Source of the DNA: Nocardia aobensis NBRC 100429
Lineage (GTDB): Bacteria > Actinomycetota > Actinomycetes > Mycobacteriales > Mycobacteriaceae
Length of the DNA: 44,504 nucleotides
Assembly (NCBI RefSeq): GCF_000308375.1
Contig: NZ_BAFQ01000198.1
Coordinates: 1 to 44,504 of the forward strand
Direction of reading: 5' to 3'
The notes beneath the pieces are model-generated. The model made no database searches, was not told the DNA's origin, and saw only the letters and a list, made by a program, of their open reading frames with translations. How positions within the stretch are numbered: the first letter of the stretch is position 1; each line of letters opens with the position of its first letter. Shown one piece after another: positions 8,143 to 16,964 of the stretch. The position numbers and the translations under genes were made by a program.

Positions 8143-9339
8143 TCAGAGTCCGGCGGCCGTCACCACCTGAGCGGCCTCCATCAACATCCAGCCCGACAGC
8201 TGTACCGACAGATCTCGTTCCGGTGTCCGCGACGAGATGACCGAACCTCCCGAGGTCGACCGTCCGGCGCCGGCGATGCCGCCCGGCAGCCGTGCCGGTT
8301 CGTTCCAGTCGTGGCCGAACAGCGGGTCGCCCTCGACCTCGAGCCGGCGGTCCCAGGCCGCGCGGGCCGACGCCTTCACGATCGCGGCCGCCGAGCGACG
8401 GACCGATCGTTGCGGCATCTCGTCCCCGGGCAGCATGATCGCCACCAGCGCGAGATACCGGGCGAGAATTCCGTTGAACAGACCGCCGTCGCCCCCGCCC
8501 CCGCCGGTGACGACATTCCGTTCGGTCATGTGGTCCTCGACCGCGCGGAGCAGTAGCTGGACCCGCTCCAGGTGACGAGCGTCTCCGGTCCGGACGGCCA
8601 GTTCGGTTTCCAATCCGAGGACCACGCCCTGGCAGTAGCTGAACGTCGGCCGTTCGATCCGGCCCGAGGGCAGGTGGATCCCGTCGAGGATCAATCCCGT
8701 TTCCGGATCGCGCAGCGTGGCATCGATCCAATCGGCGATCTGCGCGGCGCGCTCGTGATGCCCCAGACGCGCGAGGGCGATGGCGGCCGGGCCGTTGGCG
8801 GGCGCGTTGAAGTAGTCGGCGCCCTTACGCCACGGCACCGCACCGATCTCCGGCTGCCACCCCGCCATGAGCTGCTGCTCCAGCGCGATCAGCCCGCCGC
8901 GCACCTCGGTGAGACCCCTTGTGCGTTCGGCCCGCTCCAAAGCAATTGCGAGCCACGCCATATCGTCGTAATAGTTGTTGGTCCAGCCGGTGATGTTGCG
9001 CAGCCGGAGCCCATGCGCGACGGCGGCGATGCGCGCGGTGCGGGCCGGGGTGGGCTCTCGGTTGGCGGCATCGACCGCACAGTCGATCAGATGGGCCTGC
9101 CACCAGTAGTTCCAGCTGAGAAACAGCCGCTCCCCCCGGGTGGCGGGCCAGCCGACCACGCCCAGCTCGGCCCCCGGCAGCAGCCACAACCGCCGCAGAT
9201 GCCGGGACACGATCGCCGATTCGGCCGCATCGGCTCGCTGTGCCCAGATCTCGGCGCCCGGCTCGGCAGCGGAATCGACTCGTGCGCGCCCCCGCCGCAG
9301 ATGCGGACGCGGTTGCACGTCGTCGCTCCGCGAGTTCAT
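8143..9339 (-). CDS. Glycoside hydrolase family 76 protein (alpha-1,6-mannanase type)
   Basis: The predicted protein has 398 residues from the ATG at 9339. The frame extends to 9459, but that longer form overlaps the end of the upstream regulator gene. The alpha/alpha-barrel pattern of GH76 is visible, with WNYWWQAHLIDCAVDA, YYDDMAWLAIALERA (Asp125-Asp126, matching the catalytic Asp pair of the family), NAPANGPAAIALAR and FSYCQGVVLGLE. No signal peptide is seen, so it is probably cytoplasmic or exported by another route. GH76 enzymes cut alpha-1,6-mannan. In this lineage lipomannan or lipoarabinomannan backbones or a storage mannan are plausible substrates. It corresponds in family and context to M. 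tuberculosis Rv0365c (from memory). Catalytic activity is inferred. Confidence 0.85.
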   Translation of the reverse strand: MNSRSDDVQPRPHLRRGRARVDSAAEPGAEIWAQRADAAESAIVSRHLRRLWLLPGAELGVVGWPATRGERLFLSWNYWWQAHLIDCAVDAANREPTPARTARIAAVAHGLRLRNITGWTNNYYDDMAWLAIALERAERTRGLTEVRGGLIALEQQLMAGWQPEIGAVPWRKGADYFNAPANGPAAIALARLGHHERAAQIADWIDATLRDPETGLILDGIHLPSGRIERPTFSYCQGVVLGLETELAVRTGDARHLERVQLLLRAVEDHMTERNVVTGGGGGDGGLFNGILARYLALVAIMLPGDEMPQRSVRRSAAAIVKASARAAWDRRLEVEGDPLFGHDWNEPARLPGGIAGAGRSTSGGSVISSRTPERDLSVQLSGWMLMEAAQVVTAAGL

Positions 9340-9439
9340 GGGTACATCGTGCCAGTCCGAGCCCCGATTTCGCGCCCGATTTGTTACCCGATCGACTCGT
9401 GTCCGCGACGTGCCGAGCCGGCCCGCCAGCCACGGCGCG

Positions 9440-10465
9440 TCAGCCCGGTTCCGCGGCATCGGCCGCGCGATCCAAACGTGCTGCGAGAGCGCGGGATCGG
9501 TCGCGGAACGCGGGCGGCTCCTCGAGCACGAAATCGGCGTCGAGGAAGGCGAGATTGAGGACCAGCCATTCGAACGAATCCACCCACGTGGTGATCCGGC
9601 AGCGCTGCGGTCCGTGCGACTCGATATCGCAGTCCTGGAATTTCAGGATGTCGGCGACCGCCGCGGCGGGAGCGGCGACGGTGACGACCGCGCGATGCCG
9701 GCCGGCGGTGAGCTCGCGCCGCAGATAGCCAGCGGCTGTCTCGGCCGGTAGTCGTCGCGGCTCGAAAGTCGTTCCGGTGGCGGCGATATCGGCCATGCGA
9801 TCCAGGCGGAAGGTGCGCCAATCCCCGCGGTCGCGGTCCCAGGCCAGCAGATACCAGCGCAGATGCTGATACACCTGCCGATACGGTTCGACCCGGCGGC
9901 GGGCAACGGCGCCGGTGCGGGTGCGGTAGTCGAAGACGAGCTGTTCGTGGTCGGCCGCGGCCTTGGCCACGAGTGCCAGCACCGCCGCATCGACAGCGGG
10001 CGCCGCCACCGCGGCCGTCTCCACGGTCGCCCGCACCGCGTTCGCCCGGCCTCGCAACCGCTTCGGCAGCAACTGGTCGATCTTGCCGAAGGCGCGCAGG
10101 GCGGCCGCGCCGATATCCGAGGGGCGCTGTGGTTCCGGCTGGCGCTGTGGTTCCGGCTGGCGCTTCGGTTCCGGCTGAGGCTGTGGTTCCGACGTCGCCG
10201 CGAGCATGCCGAGGGCGACGACCGTGGCGATCGCCTCGTCGTCGTCGAAGACCAGCGGCGGGAGGATGCGGCCGGCGGTGAGCTGGTAGAAGCCGCCCGG
10301 GCCGGGCTGGGCGGTGACCGGATAGCCGTATTCGCGCAGCCGCTCGACATCGCGGCGGACCGTACGCGGACTGGTCTCCAGGCGGGCGGCCAGTTCGGCG
10401 CCGGTGTAGCGGCGGCCGGTCTGCAGATAGGCGAGCAGATCGAGCAGGCGGCGAGTGGCGCTCAT
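9440..10465 (-). CDS. WYL-domain transcriptional regulator
   Basis: The 341-residue protein begins with a DeoR-like winged helix (about 2-60: LLDLLAYLQTGRRYTGAELA, SPRTVRRDVERLREYGYPV). A WYL domain follows (about 170-245, DYRTRTGAVARRRVEPY, QHLRWYLLAWDRDRGDWRTFRLDRM) and then a C-terminal WCX extension. WYL proteins are ligand- or nucleic-acid-responsive regulators, several linked to DNA damage or phage defence. A Gln/Pro/Glu repeat linker (EPQRQP units) lies between the DNA-binding and WYL parts, encoded by an 18-base tandem repeat. The gene is divergent from a UvrA-like gene with only 60 bases between starts, so it probably controls that gene and itself. The C-terminus has no clear partner in the window. 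Confidence 0.92.
   Translation of the reverse strand: MSATRRLLDLLAYLQTGRRYTGAELAARLETSPRTVRRDVERLREYGYPVTAQPGPGGFYQLTAGRILPPLVFDDDEAIATVVALGMLAATSEPQPQPEPKRQPEPQRQPEPQRPSDIGAAALRAFGKIDQLLPKRLRGRANAVRATVETAAVAAPAVDAAVLALVAKAAADHEQLVFDYRTRTGAVARRRVEPYRQVYQHLRWYLLAWDRDRGDWRTFRLDRMADIAATGTTFEPRRLPAETAAGYLRRELTAGRHRAVVTVAAPAAAVADILKFQDCDIESHGPQRCRITTWVDSFEWLVLNLAFLDADFVLEEPPAFRDRSRALAARLDRAADAAEPG
10131..10192 (-). repeat. 18-base tandem repeat inside the WYL regulator gene
   Basis: Units starting GGTTCCGGCT occur at 10131, 10149 and 10167, with a partial copy at 10185. The first two copies are identical at 16 of 18 positions, the third is slightly diverged. On the coding strand they give six-residue EPQRQP-type units in the interdomain linker. 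Copy number changes would keep the frame. Confidence 0.85.
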
Positions 10466-10525
10466 GACTCCATCCTCCGCGAATTGCGGTCACAAGTTGT
10501 CCACATCTGTCCTTAGCGTCGAGAT
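10466..10525. promoter_or_regulatory. Divergent control region of WYL regulator and UvrA-like gene
   Basis: Sixty bases separate the two start codons. They contain TTGTCC (10497-10502) followed by TGTCC (10508-10512), a direct repeat with one helical turn spacing, close to the UvrA-like start. This is a plausible regulator site or -35 region, but no good -10 box was found. No regulator site is proven. Confidence 0.3.
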
Positions 10526-12754
10526 ATGACTTCGATCCGCATTCGCGCAGCGCGCACCAACAACCTCAAAAGTGTGGATATCGATGTGCCGAGGGGCCGA
10601 CTGGTGGTGTTCGCCGGGGTGTCCGGCTCGGGCAAATCGTCGCTGGTTTTCGACACCATCGCGGCCGAGGCGGGGTATCAGGTGAACGAGACCTATCCGC
10701 CGTTCGTGCGCAATCGGCTGCCGCGCTGGACGCGCCCCGAGGTGGACCTGATCGCCGGGCTCTCGCCGGTGGTGGTGATCGATCAGAAGCGGCTCGGCGG
10801 CAACGCCCGTTCGACGGTCGGCACCATCACCGACGCGTACACCTATCTGCGCCTGTTGTTTTCGCGTATCGGGCAGCCGTACGTCGGGGAATCCAATCAC
10901 TTCTCGTTCAACGATCCGGCCGGAATGTGCCCCGCCTGCTCCGGTCTCGGCGAAACCCTCGTTCCCGATTTGGAGCAGGTGCTCGACCCGGATCTCTCGC
11001 TGGAACAGGGCGCGATCCGATTGCCCGGCTTCGCCGCCGGCCAGTACTGGTACCGCCGCTACGCCGAACTCGGGGCCTTCGATCCGACGACGCCGCTGCG
11101 CGACTGGACCCCCGCCGAACGCGAAGCACTGCTGCACGGCGGGCCGGCCGCCGCTGCCCTGCGGCCACGCGCGCCGAAGGACTACGAAGGGGTGATCGAA
11201 CTGTTCGAGCGGGTGTATCTGCACACCTCCGACAACCTGTCCGAACGCAAACAGGCTGTGCTGCAACGGTTCACCCGCTCCGGCCCGTGCCCGGAATGCG
11301 ACGGGCAACGGTTGAATCCGGCGGCCCGCTCGGCGCGGGTACTCGACCGCACCATCGTCGAGATGAGCCGGATGGAGATCGGTGAACTCGCCGACCTGAT
11401 CACCGGGGTGCGCGCCCCCGAGATGGTGTCGGTGGTGTCCGCGCTGCACGAACGGCTCCGGGCCCTCGCGCACATCGGGCTCGGCTATCTGTCGCTGTCG
11501 CGTCCGACGACGACGCTGTCCGGCGGAGAATCGCAGCGCATCAAGACCGTTCGCCATCTCGGCAGCAGCCTCACCGAAATGCTCTACGTCTTCGACGAAC
11601 CCACGGTCGGATTGCATCCGCACGACGTGCGGCCGATGACCGAACTGCTGAAATCGTTGCGGGACAAGGGCAACAGCGTCCTGGTGGTGGAACACGATCC
11701 GGATGTGATGCGAGTGGCCGACCACATCGTCGAGGTCGGTCCGGGAGCCGGAGCAGAGGGCGGACGAATCGTGTTCACCGGCGACTTCGAGCGGTTGGCG
11801 ACCGCGGACACGCCCACCGGGCAGGCGTTGCGGGTCCGGCGCACCGGCCGCACGCCGCGGGTGCCGACCGGAAAGCTGCGCATCGACAACGCGACTCGCA
11901 ACAATCTGCGCGACCTCTCGGTCGACATCGCGACCGGTGTGCTGACCGTCCTCACCGGCGTCGCGGGTTCGGGTAAGTCGAGTCTGGCCGCGGAACTGGT
12001 ACAGCGGCATCCGGCGACCGTGGTCGACCAGCGTCCGGTGGGCACCAATCGGAGGTCCACGCCGCTCACCTACGCCGGCATCGCCGGCGCGGTGCGCACC
12101 CTGTTCGCGAAGCGCAACGGAGTGAGCGCCGCGCTGTTCAGCGCGAACTCCGAGGGCGGCTGCCCGGTGTGCGAGGGCGCCGGCGTGATCTACACCGATC
12201 TGGCGTTCATGGACGGTCAGGAAACAGTGTGCTCGGCGTGCGGCGGTCGCCGGTTCACCGATCGGGTGCTCGGTTACACCGTCGACGGCCTGACCATCGC
12301 CGATATCGACGATCTGACCGTCGCGGAGGCCATCCGGCGACTGCCCGCGGTCGCGCGCGGGCTGCGGCATCTCGACGAGGTCGGACTCGGTTATCTGCGG
12401 CTCGGGCAGTCGCTGACCACGCTGTCCGGCGGAGAATGTCAGCGGCTGAAGATCGCCAAGGAACTCGCGCGCGGTGACCGGCACACCCTCTACGTCCTCG
12501 ACGAGCCGACGACCGGCCTGCATCTGCGCGATATCGATACGCTGATCCAGCTGTTCGACCATCTGATCGACCGGGGCAACACCGTGGTCGTCATCGAACA
12601 CAACCTCGACGTCGTCCGCGCGGCCGATCGGGTGATCGACCTCGGACCGGGGCCCGGCCGGCACGGCGGCCGGATCGTCTTCCAGGGAACCCCGGACGAT
12701 CTGCTGCGCTGCCGCGAATCCGCGACGGCCGCGGCACTGCGTGAATCGCGATGA
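10526..12754 (+). CDS. Short UvrA-like ABC protein (UvrA2/DrrC type)
   Basis: This 742-residue protein has two UvrA-type ATPase halves: Walker A GVSGSGKSS (about 32) and GVAGSGKSS (about 480), signatures LSGGESQRIK and LSGGECQRLK, and Walker B LYVFDEPTVGLHPHD and LYVLDEPTTGLHLRD. Cys pairs (CPACSG, CPECDG, CPVCEG, CSACGG) suggest zinc modules. It is about 200 residues shorter than housekeeping UvrA (about 950), as in UvrA2 and DrrC proteins, where the UvrB-interacting domain is reduced or missing. DrrC-type proteins protect producers from DNA-intercalating drugs. The ATG at 10526 has a weak ribosome site. It is divergent from a WYL regulator and its stop abuts the stop of the methyltransferase gene. 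Involvement in drug tolerance or DNA-lesion recognition is inference. Confidence 0.9.
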   Translation: MTSIRIRAARTNNLKSVDIDVPRGRLVVFAGVSGSGKSSLVFDTIAAEAGYQVNETYPPFVRNRLPRWTRPEVDLIAGLSPVVVIDQKRLGGNARSTVGTITDAYTYLRLLFSRIGQPYVGESNHFSFNDPAGMCPACSGLGETLVPDLEQVLDPDLSLEQGAIRLPGFAAGQYWYRRYAELGAFDPTTPLRDWTPAEREALLHGGPAAAALRPRAPKDYEGVIELFERVYLHTSDNLSERKQAVLQRFTRSGPCPECDGQRLNPAARSARVLDRTIVEMSRMEIGELADLITGVRAPEMVSVVSALHERLRALAHIGLGYLSLSRPTTTLSGGESQRIKTVRHLGSSLTEMLYVFDEPTVGLHPHDVRPMTELLKSLRDKGNSVLVVEHDPDVMRVADHIVEVGPGAGAEGGRIVFTGDFERLATADTPTGQALRVRRTGRTPRVPTGKLRIDNATRNNLRDLSVDIATGVLTVLTGVAGSGKSSLAAELVQRHPATVVDQRPVGTNRRSTPLTYAGIAGAVRTLFAKRNGVSAALFSANSEGGCPVCEGAGVIYTDLAFMDGQETVCSACGGRRFTDRVLGYTVDGLTIADIDDLTVAEAIRRLPAVARGLRHLDEVGLGYLRLGQSLTTLSGGECQRLKIAKELARGDRHTLYVLDEPTTGLHLRDIDTLIQLFDHLIDRGNTVVVIEHNLDVVRAADRVIDLGPGPGRHGGRIVFQGTPDDLLRCRESATAAALRESR

Positions 12755-13459
12755 TCACCAAGAGCGTTCGAGGTCGGCGTGCTGGGTTATCCACGCGTGC
12801 ATGGCGATTCCGGCGGCGACACCCGCGTTGATACTGCGAGTCGAGCCGAACTGCGCGATCGACACCGTCATGACCGCGGCCCGTTTGGCGGTCTCGGTGA
12901 CGCCCGGTCCTTCCTGACCGAACAGGAGCAGGCAATCACGCGGCAGCGCAGCCGTTTCCAGCGGCACCGATCCCGGCACGTTGTCGACGGCCACCACGGT
13001 GAGATGCTCGCGCTCGGCGAACTCCAGCAGTTCGGCGATATCGCTGTGATGCACGATGTGCTGGTACCGGTCGGTCACCATCGCACCGCGGCGATTCCAG
13101 CGGCGCCGCCCGACGATGTGGACCGCCGCGGCGGCGAAGGCGTTCGCGGTGCGTACCACCGTGCCGATATTGGCGTCGTGCCCGAAATTCTCGATCGCGA
13201 TGTGGAACGGGTGACGACGGGTATCGATATCGGCGACGATCGCCTCCCGCGACCAGTACCGGTAGGCGTCGACGACGTTGCGGCGGTCGCCGTGCGCGAG
13301 CAGTTCCGGATCGAGGCGCGGATCGCCGGGCGGCTCGGTGCCGAATTCGTCGCGCCACGGGCCGACGCCGTGCGGATGTTCACCCCACTCGGTCGGGCCC
13401 GGCACATCGCCGTCCGGTGGATCGGGCAGCGGCTGGAGCGGGTGATTCACGCCGGTCAT
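12755..13459 (-). CDS. SpoU/TrmH family RNA 2'-O-methyltransferase
   Basis: From the ATG at 13459 the protein has 234 residues; an upstream in-frame GTG at 13507 would overlap the region of the divergent kinase gene. The three SPOUT knot motifs are present in order: NFGHDANIGTVVRTANAF, LLLFGQEGPGV and SINAGVAAGIAMHAWI. These enzymes use S-adenosylmethionine to methylate 2'-hydroxyls in tRNA or rRNA. The target is not predictable from sequence. The N-terminal 50 residues are Pro/Gly-rich. The stop codon directly abuts the stop of the UvrA-like gene with no intervening base. It matches M. tuberculosis Rv0380c in family and neighbourhood (from memory). Confidence 0.9.
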   Translation of the reverse strand: MTGVNHPLQPLPDPPDGDVPGPTEWGEHPHGVGPWRDEFGTEPPGDPRLDPELLAHGDRRNVVDAYRYWSREAIVADIDTRRHPFHIAIENFGHDANIGTVVRTANAFAAAAVHIVGRRRWNRRGAMVTDRYQHIVHHSDIAELLEFAEREHLTVVAVDNVPGSVPLETAALPRDCLLLFGQEGPGVTETAKRAAVMTVSIAQFGSTRSINAGVAAGIAMHAWITQHADLERSW

Positions 13460-13566
13460 CGTAGCCGCGCCCGGTACCGTCGGATCCGATGGTGGTGCTG
13501 TCCACACCGTCGATCCGCCGGTCTGCTCCCTCGTCCCGCGGATCGTTGCCGACCAGCATGGAAGCT

Positions 13567-14970
13567 ATGACCGAGACACTCGCCGAACCGACGCTCGTCC
13601 TCGACCGTCCGGACTCGCGCCCGACCGCCGGGTCGGTGCTGCGGGCGATCCTGCGCGCCCCGTTCGAGGCACGGACCTGGAAAGAGCTGGCCTACCTGGT
13701 CGTCGCCGCGATCCTGGGCTGCGTGGTGCTGGCCTATCTGTTCGCCGGCTACGGCGTGGGGCTCTACAGTTCGATCCTGATCATCGGCGCTCCGCTGCTG
13801 GCCGGGGTGCTGCTGGGTGGCCGGATCTGGGGACGGATCTACCGCGCCGTGGGTGCGGCGCTGCTGACCGTCGATCTGCCGGCGCCGCCGGACTTCACCG
13901 CCCGGCCCGGACTGGTGGGCTGGTTCCGCAGTGTCTTCACCGATCGCACCGCGTGGCGGGCGCTGGTCTTCCTGGTCGCCGAGGCGATTCTCGGTGTGTT
14001 CGTCGGATATGTGGTGCTGACCGTGATCGCGGTGACGATCTTCACCGCGATCTCCCCCATCCCGTGGGCCGTCTTTCACCCGGTCAATGTGGATCCGCAA
14101 GGGCGCGAACATCATTCGCTCGCGCAATTCGGCGACTACTACGTCGACACCTGGCCGCGGGTGCTCGGTCTGGCGGCGCTGGGGATCATCGGCTGCTTCC
14201 TGCTGCCGTGGCTGGTGCGCGCGGTGTGCTGGGCGCATCGCGGACTGATGCTGACGCTGCTGACACCGACCGCCCGCGATCGGCGGATGGTCGAACTGCA
14301 GGAGAGCCGGCGCGTCGCGGTCGAGGATTCCGCGGCGACGCTGCGCCGGCTGGAACGCGATCTGCACGACGGCACCCAGGCGCGGCTGGTGAGCATCGCG
14401 ATGACGCTGGGTCGCGCCGAGGAACGGCTCGCCGCCGGCGCCGATCCGGCCGCGCTCATCGCCGATGCCCGCGCGAGCTCGAAGGATGCCATCGCCGAGC
14501 TGCGGGAACTGGTCCGCGGCATCCATCCCCCGGCACTCGAACTGGGGCTGGAACCGGCGCTGGAGACGCTGACCGCGCGGTGCGCGATACCGGTCGAACT
14601 GCGTGTCCACCTGCCGCAGCGACCCAGTCCGGCAATCGAGGCGATCGCGTACTTCTCGGTCGCGGAACTGCTCACCAATGTGGTGAAACATTCGGGGGCG
14701 AGCGCGGCGTGGGTGTCCGTCGCGCCGTCGGGTGCGGCCACGATGATGGTGAGTGTGCGCGACAACGGACACGGTGGGGTACGGCAGCCCGGTCCGGTCG
14801 CCCGGGAATCCGAGGCCGATGCCGATGCGCCGACCGAGCGGCTGGTCGGCGGCGGGCTGGCCGGCCTCGCCGCGCGGGCGCGGGCCGTCGACGGCAATCT
14901 GAGCGTCGACAGCCCGGTCGGTGGACCCACGAACATCACCGTCACCCTGCCGATCGCGGGGCCGCAATGA
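13567..14970 (+). CDS. Membrane sensor histidine kinase (NarL/HisKA_3 class)
   Basis: The ATG at 13567 is chosen because GGAAG lies two bases upstream; earlier in-frame starts (13489, 13558) lack this. The 467-residue protein has a hydrophobic N-terminal half with about four membrane helices grouped as in the Sensor (PF13796) domain (ELAYLVVAAILGCVVLAYLF, LVFLVAEAILGVFVGYVVL). A HisKA_3 dimerisation helix carries the phospho-acceptor in ERDLHDGTQARL (His267). An HATPase domain has ELLTNVVKHSG, RDNGHGG and GGGLAGLAARA. The response regulator start overlaps its stop by four bases (ATGA), so the pair is translated together. The signal is unknown; membrane or envelope stress is a reasonable guess for this sensor type. 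Confidence 0.92.
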   Translation: MTETLAEPTLVLDRPDSRPTAGSVLRAILRAPFEARTWKELAYLVVAAILGCVVLAYLFAGYGVGLYSSILIIGAPLLAGVLLGGRIWGRIYRAVGAALLTVDLPAPPDFTARPGLVGWFRSVFTDRTAWRALVFLVAEAILGVFVGYVVLTVIAVTIFTAISPIPWAVFHPVNVDPQGREHHSLAQFGDYYVDTWPRVLGLAALGIIGCFLLPWLVRAVCWAHRGLMLTLLTPTARDRRMVELQESRRVAVEDSAATLRRLERDLHDGTQARLVSIAMTLGRAEERLAAGADPAALIADARASSKDAIAELRELVRGIHPPALELGLEPALETLTARCAIPVELRVHLPQRPSPAIEAIAYFSVAELLTNVVKHSGASAAWVSVAPSGAATMMVSVRDNGHGGVRQPGPVARESEADADAPTERLVGGGLAGLAARARAVDGNLSVDSPVGGPTNITVTLPIAGPQ

Positions 14971-15650
14971 GTACGGCCGAGGCCGCGAGTGGACGCAACG
15001 CCGAGGCGCTGCGCATCGTGATCGCCGAGGACAGCGCGATCCTGCGGGACGGTCTGGCCGGGTTGCTCACCGATCGCGGGCACGAGATCGTGGCCATGGT
15101 CGGCGATGCGATGCGGCTGAGCGAGATCGTGGCCGAGACCCGCCCCGACGTCGCCGTGGTCGACGTGCGGATGCCGCCCTCGTTCACCGACGAAGGTCTG
15201 CTCGCCGCCATCGAACTGCGCCGCAAATTCCCCGGCACCGGTGTCCTCGTCTTCTCGCAATGGGTCGAAACCCGTTACGCCACCGAACTTCTCGCCGGCG
15301 GTGCGGGCGGTGTCGGCTACCTCCTCAAGGACCGGGTGGCCGACGTCCGCGAATTCGTCGACGCCCTGCAGCGCGTCGCCACCGGCGGCACCGCCCTCGA
15401 CCCCGAGGTGGTGAGCCAGCTGTTCGGCGCTGCCCGGCAACAGGATTCGCTCGCCCGCCTCACGCCTCGTGAACGCGAAGTCCTGGAACTGATGGCCCAG
15501 GGCCTCACCAACGCCTCCATCGCCACCACCCTCACCGTGACCGAACGCGCGGTGGAAAAACACATCGGCAACATCTTCCTGAAGTTGGATCTGCCCCCGT
15601 CGGACACCCACCACCGCCGGGTGATGGCCGTGCTGCGTCTGCGGGGATAG
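14967..15650 (+). CDS. NarL/LuxR-type response regulator
   Basis: The 227-residue protein starts at the ATG overlapping the kinase stop (ATGA). The receiver domain (about 15-130) has the acidic pair in IAEDSA, the phospho-acceptor Asp66 in VVDVRMPP and the conserved Lys121 in YLLKDR. The C-terminal LuxR helix-turn-helix (about 158-222) reads LTPREREVLELMAQGLTNAS and TERAVEKHIGNIF. It is the partner of the upstream kinase and presumably regulates its own operon and unidentified envelope or transport genes. A segment after Asp66 (PPSFTDEGL) is typical of this actinobacterial subfamily. No binding site can be assigned from the window alone. Confidence 0.94.
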   Translation: MSTAEAASGRNAEALRIVIAEDSAILRDGLAGLLTDRGHEIVAMVGDAMRLSEIVAETRPDVAVVDVRMPPSFTDEGLLAAIELRRKFPGTGVLVFSQWVETRYATELLAGGAGGVGYLLKDRVADVREFVDALQRVATGGTALDPEVVSQLFGAARQQDSLARLTPREREVLELMAQGLTNASIATTLTVTERAVEKHIGNIFLKLDLPPSDTHHRRVMAVLRLRG

Positions 15651-15743
15651 CGCGGCGACAGCGGCTCGCCGCTGGACTGCCTGGGGTTGTCGGTCACCTG
15701 TGGAACACTGAGTGGACCAGGGCATACGAGAGGAGGTGAGCAC

Positions 15744-16310
15744 GTGGTTACGCATTGGCCCGATCGTCTACTGACGATGGCGGACTGGGAGGCGCTACCG
15801 GAGGACAACAGCCGTAGCTACGAGCTCGTGGAGGGGGTACTCATCGTGTCACCGAGGCCGGTGTCGAAGCACCAACGAGCGATGTGGCGCCTTGCGGCAC
15901 AACTGGAGCCACAACTGCCGCCGACGCTCGGTGTCCTGACCGGGACCGAGGTTGTCATCGACCCGGTAGCTCCCCCGACTGTCCGAGTTCCCGATCTCAT
16001 CGTCGTCCCCGACGCTGGAATCGAGACCAACCCGCGTTGGAATGCGGACGAGGTCTTGCTGGCGGTAGAGATTCTCTCCCCCGGGTCGCGGCGCACCGAC
16101 CGGGTCGCCAAGTTCGCCGAATACGCCGAGGCCGGGATCGAACACTATTGGCTCGTCGACCTCGACGCCCCGACAACACTGACCGGATATCGATTGGTCG
16201 GCGACTACTACGAATTGATTGCCGACAATCAATCGACAGTTCGGATCGATTTGTCCGGCACTCCCGTCACAATCGATCTGACCGCGCTGACCGGATCACG
16301 GTCCGAATAG
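15744..16310 (+). CDS. Uma2 family (DUF820) nuclease-like protein
   Basis: A very strong ribosome site (AGGAGGTGAG, 15731-15740) precedes GTG 15744, giving 188 residues; the longer open frame from 15687 is not favoured. The PD-(D/E)XK core of the Uma2 family is visible: SYELVEGVLIVSP, VRVPDLIVVPD (Asp), LAVEILSPGSRRTDRVAKF (Glu and Lys) and GIEHYWLVDLD. Uma2 proteins are widespread, often multicopy in cyanobacteria and actinobacteria, with a restriction-endonuclease fold; their role is unclear. The gene is a monocistron after the two-component operon. Its local composition is slightly lower in GC than the neighbours. The nuclease residues look intact, but no activity should be assumed. Confidence 0.87.
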   Translation: MVTHWPDRLLTMADWEALPEDNSRSYELVEGVLIVSPRPVSKHQRAMWRLAAQLEPQLPPTLGVLTGTEVVIDPVAPPTVRVPDLIVVPDAGIETNPRWNADEVLLAVEILSPGSRRTDRVAKFAEYAEAGIEHYWLVDLDAPTTLTGYRLVGDYYELIADNQSTVRIDLSGTPVTIDLTALTGSRSE

Positions 16311-16481
16311 CCGGTCCCCGGCGGTGAAGGGCCCGGCTGCGGCCGGCGAAGTCGGGCGATCGGCGGGTGACCACCGTCTCGGCCGGTTGGCCGAAACGTG
16401 TCTGTCCGTTATGTGCTATCCGGGCCGGGTGGGAGGGGTGGGGCTTATTCTTGAGGTATCCGCGGGGTGGTGGAGGCGGTT

Positions 16482-16928
16482 ATGGACCACGTACGCATTC
16501 TTCGGACCGTGCTCGGGGTGACGGTCGGGTATGTGATTGTGCTCGGGCTGTGGCTGGGGTGGGTGCATCAGCACACGCCGCCGGGGACCGAGCCGTATCA
16601 GATCATGGCGTTGGTGGGCGCGTTCGGATCGTGTGTGGGAATCGGAATGCTGCTGGCGCAGCGGCCGACGCGATCGGATCGGCGGTTGTTGCGGCACGGA
16701 CTGGAGGGGTGGGCGACCATCGAGCGGGTGCATCCGCTGCAGTACACCGATCACCACACGGAACTGACCGAACTCGATCTGGAGCTGACGGTTCCGGGGT
16801 CGGAGACCTATCGGGGCACGGTCGTTTTCGATGTCGCGCCGATCGACCGGCCGAGAATGCATGTGGGCGAGACGATTTCGATTCGGGTGGATCCGGCCGA
16901 CCGCGATCGGATCATGCTCTGCCTGTGA
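16482..16928 (+). CDS. Small two-helix membrane protein with DUF3592-like soluble domain
   Basis: The ATG at 16482 is preferred over GTG 16467 because GGAGG lies five bases upstream. The 148-residue product has two hydrophobic helices (about 7-28 and 40-60) followed by a soluble beta-rich region of about 80 residues (GWATIERVHPLQY, LTELDLELTVPGSETYRG, MHVGETISIRVDP). The strand pattern resembles DUF3592 or OB-like modules that sit behind membrane anchors. I cannot assign a function. It lies between a Uma2 gene and a convergent lysoplasmalogenase gene, with no operon partner. The preceding 171 bases hold a possible -10 (TATTCT, 16446) but no matching -35. Confidence 0.75.
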   Translation: MDHVRILRTVLGVTVGYVIVLGLWLGWVHQHTPPGTEPYQIMALVGAFGSCVGIGMLLAQRPTRSDRRLLRHGLEGWATIERVHPLQYTDHHTELTELDLELTVPGSETYRGTVVFDVAPIDRPRMHVGETISIRVDPADRDRIMLCL

Positions 16929-16964
16929 GCCGACCGCCCGCGTGGCGTGCAATGGCGGTGTGGC

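Noticed and set aside
10490..12664. 724-codon minus-strand frame opposite the UvrA-like gene
   Set aside because: Antisense shadow of a protein with all ABC motifs in place; the product has low-complexity Arg/His/Gln composition.
12755..12757. Possible read-through fusion between the UvrA-like gene and the methyltransferase gene
   Set aside because: The genes are convergent, so the abutting stop codons are on opposite strands and no fusion can arise.
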